Below, in pieces: positions 7,926-15,205 of a DNA stretch of 39,659 bases. The DNA is taken from NCBI GenBank assembly GCA_964483025.1, contig CAYZZT010000002.1, forward strand, positions 1 through 39,659, in the 5' to 3' direction. Source of the DNA: CAIZIN01 sp964483025. Its GTDB lineage: Bacteria; Patescibacteriota; Minisyncoccia; Phycocordibacterales; CAIZIN01. The translations under genes were made by a program, and so were the position numbers. Numbering within the stretch: position 1 is the first letter of the stretch; each line of letters begins with the position of its first letter. The notes under the pieces were generated by a model, which saw only the letters and a program-made list of their open reading frames with translations, made no database searches and was not told where the DNA came from.

Positions 7926-9197
7926 TTAAACAAACAACCCTTGCATTAACCCCTTCTTCCACAACTCAGCTTGGGTAATCTGTTGTTGTTTCGATTCTAT
8001 TACTTTATCAATAGAAGTCAAAAAATCTGCTATTTTTTGTTGTTCGTCAATTATAGGTATGTTTATTAATACAGATCTTAGTGTAGCTTTATTTATAGCT
8101 TTTAAACCACTACCACCAACAACAGATGCAATCTTGTTTATAAATTCCTCCGTTAACATCCATTGATAAGTAAATTCTTGATTCATAAATTCCTTAAATT
8201 TTATTACATAAGTATTTGGGGCTAAAGTCATATACCCATCATATTTTGGTACTCTATAAACTTTTCCTGTATTCCCAACATTTGCCAAAATTAATTCCCC
8301 TCCATACAAAGAAGTTTTTTTGAGAAAATCGTACCCCCTCTTATCTGTAAATCTTTGTGGTTCAAACTCCTTTTTTTCGAGATCTGTTGTCCTAACAAGG
8401 ACCGCGTAATTTTTTGTAGAGTAATACTGAACATTATCTTTCAAGGAAGCAAAGCTCCCGTTCGCTGTATAATCCGACAGAAAATCTATTGTTTCTCCAA
8501 GCTTCTTCTCCTCCCACTTCGGAAACTCCTTTCCCTTATCATCTTTAAATCGCACCTCCTGAGAAAACAACTTCTGCATCATTCCTTTTTTATAAGATTC
8601 GAATGATTCTTTTTGCGATTGTAGGTTTTCAATCAAGTTGCTTGTTAACCCTAGAAAATCTGAGATCTTCTGTTGTTCTAAAATATTAGGAATTGAAATT
8701 TTTGCGGTCTTCACTGTTTCAGATTTAAGATTTTTTACCGCAGAACCAGCGGCCAAACTTAAAAAAGTTTTTCTAATTTTTTCGCTAGTTAAAACTTCAT
8801 ACAAAAAATCATTAGATAAATTATTTTTATCTCTATTTTTCAATGCCAACCAACCGTCATGAATACAACCATCAATTTTTAATATATATGGCCTACCGAA
8901 ACTCATAGAGTTCGATAAGACAAAGTCACCAACATTAACAATTCTTGATTTTTTTGCACCTTCTTTTGTTATTTTCTCTTCTGTCTTTTCTATATATTTT
9001 GAACCCTCAACAGTATCCCCTATTTTTATCCAAGGAATACCTTCTTTTGATTTTGTTATAAAACTACTTATAGGCCTAGGTGAGGCACCACGATCAATTA
9101 ATAAAATTTCCCCCAGTTTTTTCTCTTGCCAAACATCTGAAAAACCAGGGAAGCGCAACTTAGGTATATTTTTTGACTGTGTAAATATTGTAGACAT
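7926..9197 (-). CDS. hsdS: Type I R-M specificity subunit HsdS
   Basis: This 423-residue protein chooses the bipartite DNA target of the R-M complex. It has the expected two-fold layout: target-recognition domain 1 beginning 'LRFPGFSDVWQEKKLGEI', a conserved helical spacer 'ILEQQKISDFLGLTSNLIEN' near 173-192, then target-recognition domain 2 introduced by 'FPKWEEKKLGETIDFL', and a second spacer 'IIDEQQKIADFLTSIDKVIE' near 382-401. Both halves are intact. The start lies 2 nt after the hsdM stop. The target sequence cannot be predicted by eye. TRDs are fast-evolving, so strain variation is expected here. Confidence 0.95.
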   Translation of the reverse strand: MSTIFTQSKNIPKLRFPGFSDVWQEKKLGEILLIDRGASPRPISSFITKSKEGIPWIKIGDTVEGSKYIEKTEEKITKEGAKKSRIVNVGDFVLSNSMSFGRPYILKIDGCIHDGWLALKNRDKNNLSNDFLYEVLTSEKIRKTFLSLAAGSAVKNLKSETVKTAKISIPNILEQQKISDFLGLTSNLIENLQSQKESFESYKKGMMQKLFSQEVRFKDDKGKEFPKWEEKKLGETIDFLSDYTANGSFASLKDNVQYYSTKNYAVLVRTTDLEKKEFEPQRFTDKRGYDFLKKTSLYGGELILANVGNTGKVYRVPKYDGYMTLAPNTYVIKFKEFMNQEFTYQWMLTEEFINKIASVVGGSGLKAINKATLRSVLINIPIIDEQQKIADFLTSIDKVIESKQQQITQAELWKKGLMQGLFV

Positions 9198-9199
9198 AA

Positions 9200-10807
9200 T
9201 TAAAAAGGCTTATTTATTCCCAACTCAGAACAAAACTCACCAATGTCGCTTTGCAGTTTAATCTCCTCCATATGTAATTCCTTCAGTTTTTCTGCAATCT
9301 CTTTAATATCTACAATGTCTTCCTCCTCAAAAGTATCGACATAACGAGGAATATTTAAGTTATAATCATTCTCCTTAATCTCTTTTATACTTGCTTTGTG
9401 TGAGTATTTCTCGATTTCATTTCGATTCTTGTATGTATCAAATATTTTATAAAGATTATCATCTGTCAGATAGTTTTGATTTCCTCTCTTCTCAAATCCT
9501 CTAGAACCGTCGATAAACAAAATATCTTCATCCTCTCGACGACATTTTTTAAACACCAGAACCGTAGCAGGAATAGAAGTTCCGTAAAAGAGATTTGAAG
9601 GTAGTCCAATAACAGCATCAAGATAGTTTTGTTTCTCAATTATATATTTTCTAATCACCCCTTCGGCTCCAGATCTGAACAAAGCACCGTGAGGCAATAC
9701 AATGGCCATGGTTCCATTATCAGCAAGATGGTGCAGCATGTGTGTTACAAAGGCATAATCCGCCGCACCCTTAGGCGCAAGTCTCCCGTATTGAGAAAAT
9801 CTATCATCATGGGCCAATGCAGGATCAGTGTCTCCTTTCCATTGAGCAGAAAATGGAGGGTTGGCAACAATCGCTTCTGCCTTAAGATCTGGATGCATAT
9901 CTTCCTTAAGTGTATCTCCTTGATAAATTTTAAACTTGTCGAAATGAACTCCGTGCAAGATCATGTTCATTCTAGCGAGGTTATACGTTGTTGGGTTTAA
10001 CTCTTGCCCATAATAATTTACAACATCGGTAAATTCACCAAGACGAAGCAGGAGTGAGCCAGAACCACAAGTTGCGTCATAAGCAGATTTAATTCTTTTT
10101 TTATCTGCTGAAACAATTTGAGCAAGTAATCTTGATACCTGGGCTGGAGTATAATACTCGCCTCCCTTTTTACCCGCACCTGCAGCAAACTCTCCGATAA
10201 GATATTCATAAGCATCTCCAAGTAAATCACTCTTTGAATCTTCAAGCTTAAAATCAATACCATTAAGTAGTCCCAGTACTTCGACAACAACTTCGTTCTT
10301 CTCATTTTCTCTCGAACCAAGCTTTGTAGACGTAAGATCCATATCATCAAATAGGCCCTTGAAATCATCTTCACTAGCAGTGCCAGCAGATGTCTTTTCT
10401 ATATCATTAAGAATATTCTTTAGATCCTCCAATATAAACGCTTTTTGATCTTTTATTTCCCCTTTACCTTTTTTAACCAGATATGAAAATAGTTCCGTGG
10501 GTCTTAAGAAAAATCCTAGCTCATCAACACAAGCTTTTTTAATGTGGTCCAAATACTCTTTACCATCTTTTGTGTTTTCCTTTATTTCAGCAAAAGTAAT
10601 ACCGTCACTCTTAAGAAGTTTCTCATTAACAAACATTTCAAGTTTTTCAGATAGATATTTATAGAAAATAAAGCCAAGAATATAGTTCTTATACTCATCA
10701 GCATTCATTTTCCCCCTCAACACATTAGCAACACCCCAAAGCTGTCGCTCTAATATTTTCTTTTGTTCATCTGTCATATTATATATATCATTTAATTTAA
10801 GCCCCAT
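9200..10807 (-). CDS. hsdM: Type I R-M adenine methyltransferase HsdM
   Basis: This 535-residue protein transfers methyl from S-adenosylmethionine to N6 of adenine as part of the HsdM2S enzyme. The N-terminal helical domain carries 'LWGVANVLRGKMNADEYKNY' (23-42), typical of HsdM. The catalytic domain has a 'GGEYYTPAQVS' approach at 215-225, SAM motif I 'DATCGSGS' at 244-251 and catalytic NPPF at 316-319. The C-terminus is helical and complete. It is the first gene of the operon hsdM-hsdS-OLD-unknown-hsdR. ATG 10807 gives the full protein; an internal ATG at residue 11 is possible. The 94 bp upstream hold no other gene and no clear consensus promoter. Confidence 0.95.
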   Translation of the reverse strand: MGLKLNDIYNMTDEQKKILERQLWGVANVLRGKMNADEYKNYILGFIFYKYLSEKLEMFVNEKLLKSDGITFAEIKENTKDGKEYLDHIKKACVDELGFFLRPTELFSYLVKKGKGEIKDQKAFILEDLKNILNDIEKTSAGTASEDDFKGLFDDMDLTSTKLGSRENEKNEVVVEVLGLLNGIDFKLEDSKSDLLGDAYEYLIGEFAAGAGKKGGEYYTPAQVSRLLAQIVSADKKRIKSAYDATCGSGSLLLRLGEFTDVVNYYGQELNPTTYNLARMNMILHGVHFDKFKIYQGDTLKEDMHPDLKAEAIVANPPFSAQWKGDTDPALAHDDRFSQYGRLAPKGAADYAFVTHMLHHLADNGTMAIVLPHGALFRSGAEGVIRKYIIEKQNYLDAVIGLPSNLFYGTSIPATVLVFKKCRREDEDILFIDGSRGFEKRGNQNYLTDDNLYKIFDTYKNRNEIEKYSHKASIKEIKENDYNLNIPRYVDTFEEEDIVDIKEIAEKLKELHMEEIKLQSDIGEFCSELGINKPF

Positions 10808-10901
10808 TATCTCATATATTTAGTGCTTTTTCCACAAGTGTAAAATACGTCTTTATTAACGTAATTTGCACAGATAAATTTATCCTCGCCTTAGAATGCA
10901 A

Positions 10902-11726
10902 TCACTTCTTCCTCCACCCTGTAACTTTCAATATCAAAAACAATAATACTATTCCACCTAACGTGTACTTCCATCCCCTAACCAAAAAAGCTAATAAATC
11001 CATACAAATGTTAAAAACTGAGTCCATTTGTTTATTACCACCATCTTCAACACCTGACTTATAAACAGGTCCAGTTGAAGTACCTAAAACATTACCCTTA
11101 CTTACTTTCCCTGTACTAGTAGATACAGCAATATCACCACCAGAACTTGCTTTACCATTCGTGTCTATTGTATTCGTGTTAGAAGCTATCGGCTTCTTAA
11201 AGCTTTCTATCTTATTCGCCAAAGAAGAAGCAATTTGATCCGCTTTATCAACAATAGTAGTAGCTGTGTTTAAAGCGACAGCCTGTACAGCCTCCGGTGT
11301 AACATTCCTTGTAATGCTTATGCTTGATTTATCACTATCATATGAAACAAGCGTTTTATCAGAAGGTAGATTTGTAGAAGTGACTTTAACTTTAATATCG
11401 TGACTTCCAGGATCCGCAACCTAATTAGTGGATATATCCCTCAAGCTATCAGCCTTAGAAAGAAATGAAATATTTGAAATCTCTTTATCGTCAACATAAA
11501 AAGTTGAGGTTCCAACAAAATCAACACCAGAATTATTCTGTATTCCCGCATATATCTTTATACTATCACCGTCATTTACAGAAAGTGTTGAATACCAAAC
11601 TGTTGGTAAAATTCTTGCATTAATCTTAATTGGAGTAGAGGATGCATTCTGTGCAAAAACACCTGAAGGCATAACAAAAAAACCGAATGCTAAAACAAAA
11701 AACAATATTGCAGAATTTTTTCTCAT
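10902..11726 (-). pseudogene. Surface protein with CARDB-like domain, broken by in-frame TAG
   Basis: One reading frame runs from ATG 11726 to 10902 and is interrupted by a single TAG at 11421-11423. Before it are 101 residues: a signal peptide (about 1-25, ending FAQ) and the first strands of an Ig/CARDB-like domain. After it, 172 more residues stay in the same frame with no other stop: the rest of the domain ('VADPGSHDIKVKVTST'), a Ser/Thr-rich linker and a C-terminal membrane anchor 'YTLGGIVLLFLILKVTGW' with a KK tail. The family usually has Trp in this position before 'xxaxPGsHxIkvkv', so TGG to TAG is the simplest cause. The downstream part alone lacks a secretion signal. It starts 1 nt after the CAP-domain gene stop, so the two are one operon. 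A strain mutation, read error or readthrough cannot be told apart here. Confidence 0.85.
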
Positions 11727-11727
11727 T

Positions 11728-12756
11728 TTATTTTATCTGATCAATCTGCTCACCGTGGAAACTTGCAAAAGAAGTAGTCACAGCTGTCTTACTCTTTGCA
11801 ACATAATTATTTACAGTATATACACCAAATATGAAAACGAGTACAACTAGTCCATTTGTAATTAAAACTGGATGCTTTTTATCTGCTCGGATAACTAACT
11901 TAAGAAATAGTGCTAGTCCGACAAGTGCCACAAGAATAACAAAGACAATATTAACTATATGCCTTGGTGAAGTAGCAAACTTCTGGAAAATGTTTGTTTT
12001 TGAATAAGTCTGCACAGGTGCATCAATCTTTGCTACAGATGAAACAATGGGCGTTACTGTTGCTGTAGATGTTGAAAAAGTCTTCACTATAGCCTTTGTT
12101 GAAGCTCCCATAACCTTTGTTGTTGAAGCTTCTGGTGCTGGTATTACTTTAGTTATTACAGGAGTCTCCTCAACAACATTCTTGCCAGCAGGCTTTCCAA
12201 AGACTTGAGCGACAAAAATAGTAGACTTACCCTCATACGTTCCATTAGCAATTCCCGTGCCCATTTCTGTATATGTATTCTTTACGATGTTTGCTCTGTG
12301 AGCAGGTGAATTCATCCATGCAACAGAAACATCCTGAGAATCAGTAAAATCCACAGCAAGGTTTTCTCCGGCATATTCATAATTATATCCAGCAAGATTA
12401 AACCAGTACCAAGGTTGTTTACCTTCTGGGCTTACGTGAGCAAAGTATCCTTTTTCTGCCATATCCTTCGCTTTCATTTCGGCAACTTTATTCAAAACAG
12501 GACTTACAGTTAAAACAGCAAGATGCTGTGATTGTCTATTCTGGTTTGTAAGATCATCTAAAACAGCTGGAAGAACAGAAGCAAGGTAACTATTATTAGA
12601 AAGATTTAAAGCTGGGAGGAAAGGTAGTCCTAACACCCCAAGCTCCATAAGAAAAACAATTACAATAAGCGTGCGTATATTTTTGATACGCAAAAAGTGA
12701 GGCTGGTGGTCGTTGCCTTCGTGAGGTATAAAATGTTTTTTGAGCCACTTAAACAT
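11728..12756 (-). CDS. CAP/SCP-domain membrane protein
   Basis: A 342-residue protein. A transmembrane segment at about 29-50 is followed by an extracellular CAP (SCP/PR-1, YkwD-type) domain at about 72-188. Diagnostic motifs are 'YFAHVSPEGKQPWYW' (H107), 'AGENLA' at 129-134, 'AWMNSPAHRANI' (H153) and 'VAQVFG' at 182-187. Then comes a Thr/Ser/Val-rich linker and two C-terminal membrane segments (about 265-285 and 297-317). The two histidines of the CAP cavity are present. Bacterial CAP proteins are cell-surface proteins of mostly unknown biochemical role. It is coupled to the downstream CARDB-like gene (1 nt gap). The double-ended membrane anchoring suggests it stays on the cell. Confidence 0.9.
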   Translation of the reverse strand: MFKWLKKHFIPHEGNDHQPHFLRIKNIRTLIVIVFLMELGVLGLPFLPALNLSNNSYLASVLPAVLDDLTNQNRQSQHLAVLTVSPVLNKVAEMKAKDMAEKGYFAHVSPEGKQPWYWFNLAGYNYEYAGENLAVDFTDSQDVSVAWMNSPAHRANIVKNTYTEMGTGIANGTYEGKSTIFVAQVFGKPAGKNVVEETPVITKVIPAPEASTTKVMGASTKAIVKTFSTSTATVTPIVSSVAKIDAPVQTYSKTNIFQKFATSPRHIVNIVFVILVALVGLALFLKLVIRADKKHPVLITNGLVVLVFIFGVYTVNNYVAKSKTAVTTSFASFHGEQIDQIK

Positions 12757-12781
12757 AATTTTATATTTAACTTATTGTAAC

Positions 12782-12819
12782 AAATATTCCGCCTAAGAGT
12801 AAGCTTAGACGGAATATTT
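12782..12819 (-). terminator. Long hairpin after the small secreted protein gene
   Basis: Arms 12782-12797 and 12804-12819 pair over 16 bp with a 6-nt loop. On the minus strand the single mismatch becomes a G-U pair, so that strand forms the better stem. It lies between the small secreted gene (stop 12839) and the CAP gene (start 12756). The U tract is poor, so it may be a weak terminator or an mRNA-stability hairpin. Confidence 0.6.
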
Positions 12820-12838
12820 TAGAAACTAGATTGTGAGA

Positions 12839-13126
12839 TTATTTAAGAGTTCCGTCTGCAATCATTGCTTGCATTGTCTTTATGATTTCTGCAAGTGTTG
12901 CCTGAAGTCCTTTGATGATAGTAGCTTTTTCAGAAGCTGAAAGGTTATTCCAGTTTGTTGTCTCCGCACCCAAGACCTTACCAGCTGGAGCTGTAAATGT
13001 TACAGCTTGTCTTCGTGATCCTCCTGAAGATGATCCTCCTCCATAACCAACAAGCGCTGAAGCTGACTGTACGCCAACGAAAGCAAACATAAACGCAACC
13101 AAACTAATGCTTAATATTTTTTTCAT
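12839..13126 (-). CDS. Small secreted protein with GKVLGAE motif
   Basis: A 95-residue protein. It has a signal peptide of about 24 residues (MKKILSISLVAFMFAFVGVQ, cleavage after SASA), a Gly/Ser-rich stretch 'GYGGGSSSGGSRRQ', the motif 'APAGKVLGAE' (about 46-55), and a helical tail 'LQATLAEIIKTMQAMIADGT'. The GKVLGAE motif precedes peptidoglycan-binding repeats in other CPR secreted proteins; here only a short helix follows, so it may be a cut-down relative. It has its own consensus promoter and a downstream hairpin, so it is probably well expressed as a single gene. Function unknown. Confidence 0.8.
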   Translation of the reverse strand: MKKILSISLVAFMFAFVGVQSASALVGYGGGSSSGGSRRQAVTFTAPAGKVLGAETTNWNNLSASEKATIIKGLQATLAEIIKTMQAMIADGTLK

Positions 13127-13161
13127 TTATTGTAATTATTAACTTTATAAAACTTAAATCA

Positions 13162-13190
13162 AGTGTACCACAAGAGACTATTCTTGTCAA
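13162..13190 (-). promoter_or_regulatory. Sigma-70-type promoter of the small secreted protein gene
   Basis: On the minus strand there is a perfect -35 TTGACA (plus 13185-13190), a 17-nt spacer and -10 TACACT (13162-13167, 4/6), with a TG near the -10. The transcript would start near 13155, giving a leader of roughly 28 nt before ATG 13126. Confidence 0.75.
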
Positions 13191-13203
13191 TGCGTATATT
13201 ATA

Positions 13204-14847
13204 TCAAAACGTACTATATAGGTCAATAGTCCATCTGTTAATAACCTTTTGTGTATATTTAGAGCCAAGAAACGGGTATTCTAGATCATCCTCACTCTCC
13301 ACATCATTAGTATAAATGATGTATTTTATCCCCTTTTGCCTCAAAAACTCAATGGTGGAATCGGGGTTTGCATCATTATCAATTACAAGCTTTTCAATCT
13401 CTGCATACTCTTCCCCATTCCCTCCTTGGCTTTCAATACTCCCAAGTTCCATATTTTTCCCGTGCACAATATCACAATCAAAATAACTTCTAGAAACATT
13501 CGCAGTTAAAATATCATCATTCCATTTCAAAGAATAATATTGATGCCAAGGGAGAAATAGAGCTTTACAATTTTGATCCTGTTTCAAAATATTATTTACC
13601 TCTGCCCACTCTTTTGGATATTGTACAGTCTGTAATTGCCCCGCAAATCCAAATAACATCATTGGAGTGATAAATAACGGAATTGAAATTAGAATATAAA
13701 AAACAATTCTTCTATATTCGAGCTTTTTTATGTGACCCAAAATTGTTTGAGTACCGAGCCCTGCAAATAATGCATATCCAAGAGCAAGCACGCCAGACCA
13801 CTTTTCTGAATCACGAAAGCCTTTCCAAAAAGAAATATTTTCAAACATCCACATGTTTAAATTCTTAAAAATACTGTCAGCAACCCCACAAGAAAAAACA
13901 AGAGAAAGAAACATTACAAAAACTGCTACACCTGTACCGAACCTTAATCTTTTATCTTTAAATCCTAAATATATTCCGGAAATTACAAGAGTAAAAAGAA
14001 GTGTAAAGAAAATCCCGAATGACAAACCAAATTCTTTTGGCAACAAAAATCTTTCGACCCAAGGCTCATGTTCACCCCAGAAGCCGTGTAGTGTTAGTAC
14101 ATTTCCAACAGTACCCAAGCTTATGTCTGAAGCTGTTTTGAATACCTCCCAATGTTCAGAGCTAAAAGTGGTTATAGGAGTATTTTTGCTCAACATAGCT
14201 GGAACAATCCAGTAGCTACTTATTACGAGCACACCGAGTGCCAATAAGAGGCTTTTCTTTAAAAAATCAAAACTAAATTTCTGTTTTATAAAATTAACAA
14301 TCAAAAAAATTGCTATTAAAATAAGTGAAATCATTAAATAATGAGTGGATATAGCGCCCATTAAGATTATGACCCAAAGAAACTTCAGACCATTTTTGTA
14401 AGTCCATTCTCTACAAAATTCTATAAGGTATGTTGTCAGTGGAACCAAAAGTGCATAGCCGAAAATTACTGCCCACTGCCCTGCTAAAAATCTTTCATAT
14501 ACAAAAGGATTAATAGCGAAAAATAACGATGAAACATATTCAGCTCCATGGGTATTTTCTATTTTAAATATCTTCTTAAAGAAATGTAACGGAAGGTAAA
14601 AAAGTAAAAAGAATATTGTAATTAGAAGGATTTTTTGAGCAATCCAGCCGTTAAAAACAAAAGTTAAGAATGAAAGCACATATTTAGTCGGCAAGGTATT
14701 AATAAGAGCCCCTTCTGCTGGTACCAGGTTTATATGCGGACCAAATATCATATCTAAAGTTAGAACATAACCACTAGCAAGAAGTTGCCATAATACAATT
14801 ACAGCTCCGAGTAAAGCAAAAATTATGTATAGGTTATTTTTCTTCAT
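13204..14847 (-). CDS. Polytopic membrane protein, GT-C-like
   Basis: A 547-residue protein. The start at ATG 14847 (MKKNNLYIIF) overlaps the upstream stop by 14 nt; a longer start at 14880 only re-reads the upstream gene. About a dozen hydrophobic segments fill residues 1-400, with the motif 'FAINPFVYERFLAGQWAVIF' in the first half and 'FWKGFRDSEKWSG' between later helices, then an extracytoplasmic C-terminal domain of about 140 residues. The 'FRDxxKW' motif and topology resemble large GT-C-type membrane proteins (AftD/YfhO-like) that add sugars to lipid-linked glycans outside the membrane. Last gene of the polysaccharide operon. A catalytic acid cannot be assigned by eye, so the enzymatic role is an inference. 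Confidence 0.75.
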   Translation of the reverse strand: MKKNNLYIIFALLGAVIVLWQLLASGYVLTLDMIFGPHINLVPAEGALINTLPTKYVLSFLTFVFNGWIAQKILLITIFFLLFYLPLHFFKKIFKIENTHGAEYVSSLFFAINPFVYERFLAGQWAVIFGYALLVPLTTYLIEFCREWTYKNGLKFLWVIILMGAISTHYLMISLILIAIFLIVNFIKQKFSFDFLKKSLLLALGVLVISSYWIVPAMLSKNTPITTFSSEHWEVFKTASDISLGTVGNVLTLHGFWGEHEPWVERFLLPKEFGLSFGIFFTLLFTLVISGIYLGFKDKRLRFGTGVAVFVMFLSLVFSCGVADSIFKNLNMWMFENISFWKGFRDSEKWSGVLALGYALFAGLGTQTILGHIKKLEYRRIVFYILISIPLFITPMMLFGFAGQLQTVQYPKEWAEVNNILKQDQNCKALFLPWHQYYSLKWNDDILTANVSRSYFDCDIVHGKNMELGSIESQGGNGEEYAEIEKLVIDNDANPDSTIEFLRQKGIKYIIYTNDVESEDDLEYPFLGSKYTQKVINRWTIDLYSTF

Positions 14848-15205
14848 CTTTATATAATTCTGGATGACGCTTAAATTCAATAATTTGAAGCACTACAGTC
14901 ATAACAAGAAAAAAGTAGGCGTATACTGCCATTTGCTCAGCAAGAGCATCTTGCTTGAATTGCAAAAGAAAAGGACATGTAGCAAGAGAGATCAAAGCAA
15001 GCACACCAATTACCCTATTATCCAATTCATATAGAGCAAAAGCCAAAAACAAGAACCAAAGCAGTCCGGCACTTATACCCAAATATATACCAATTGAAAT
15101 TGAAGCTACAATCAAAAAAACTCCACTTTTCTTTTTTGTGAGAATATCTTTTTTTATCAACTTAAAGAGATTAAGCCAGAATTGTTTTTTAATTTTTTTT
15201 TTCAT
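14834..15205 (-). CDS. Small multi-pass membrane protein
   Basis: A 123-residue protein with a very basic start (MKKKIKKQFW) and three to four hydrophobic segments at about 28-60, 66-84 and 90-110, ending in a charged tail 'FKRHPELYKDEEK'. No enzyme motif is visible. Its start lies inside the end of the upstream 914-aa gene (17-nt overlap) and its stop lies inside the start of the next gene, so it is translated as part of the same operon. It may be a small partner of the two large GT-C-like proteins on either side. Function unknown. Confidence 0.75.
   Translation of the reverse strand: MKKKIKKQFWLNLFKLIKKDILTKKKSGVFLIVASISIGIYLGISAGLLWFLFLAFALYELDNRVIGVLALISLATCPFLLQFKQDALAEQMAVYAYFFLVMTVVLQIIEFKRHPELYKDEEK

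Noticed and set aside
11421..11423. TAG recoded as an amino acid, or an alternative genetic code
   Set aside because: TAG ends intact genes at 27852-27854 and 17926-17928, and TGA ends others such as 29933-29935, so code 11 holds.
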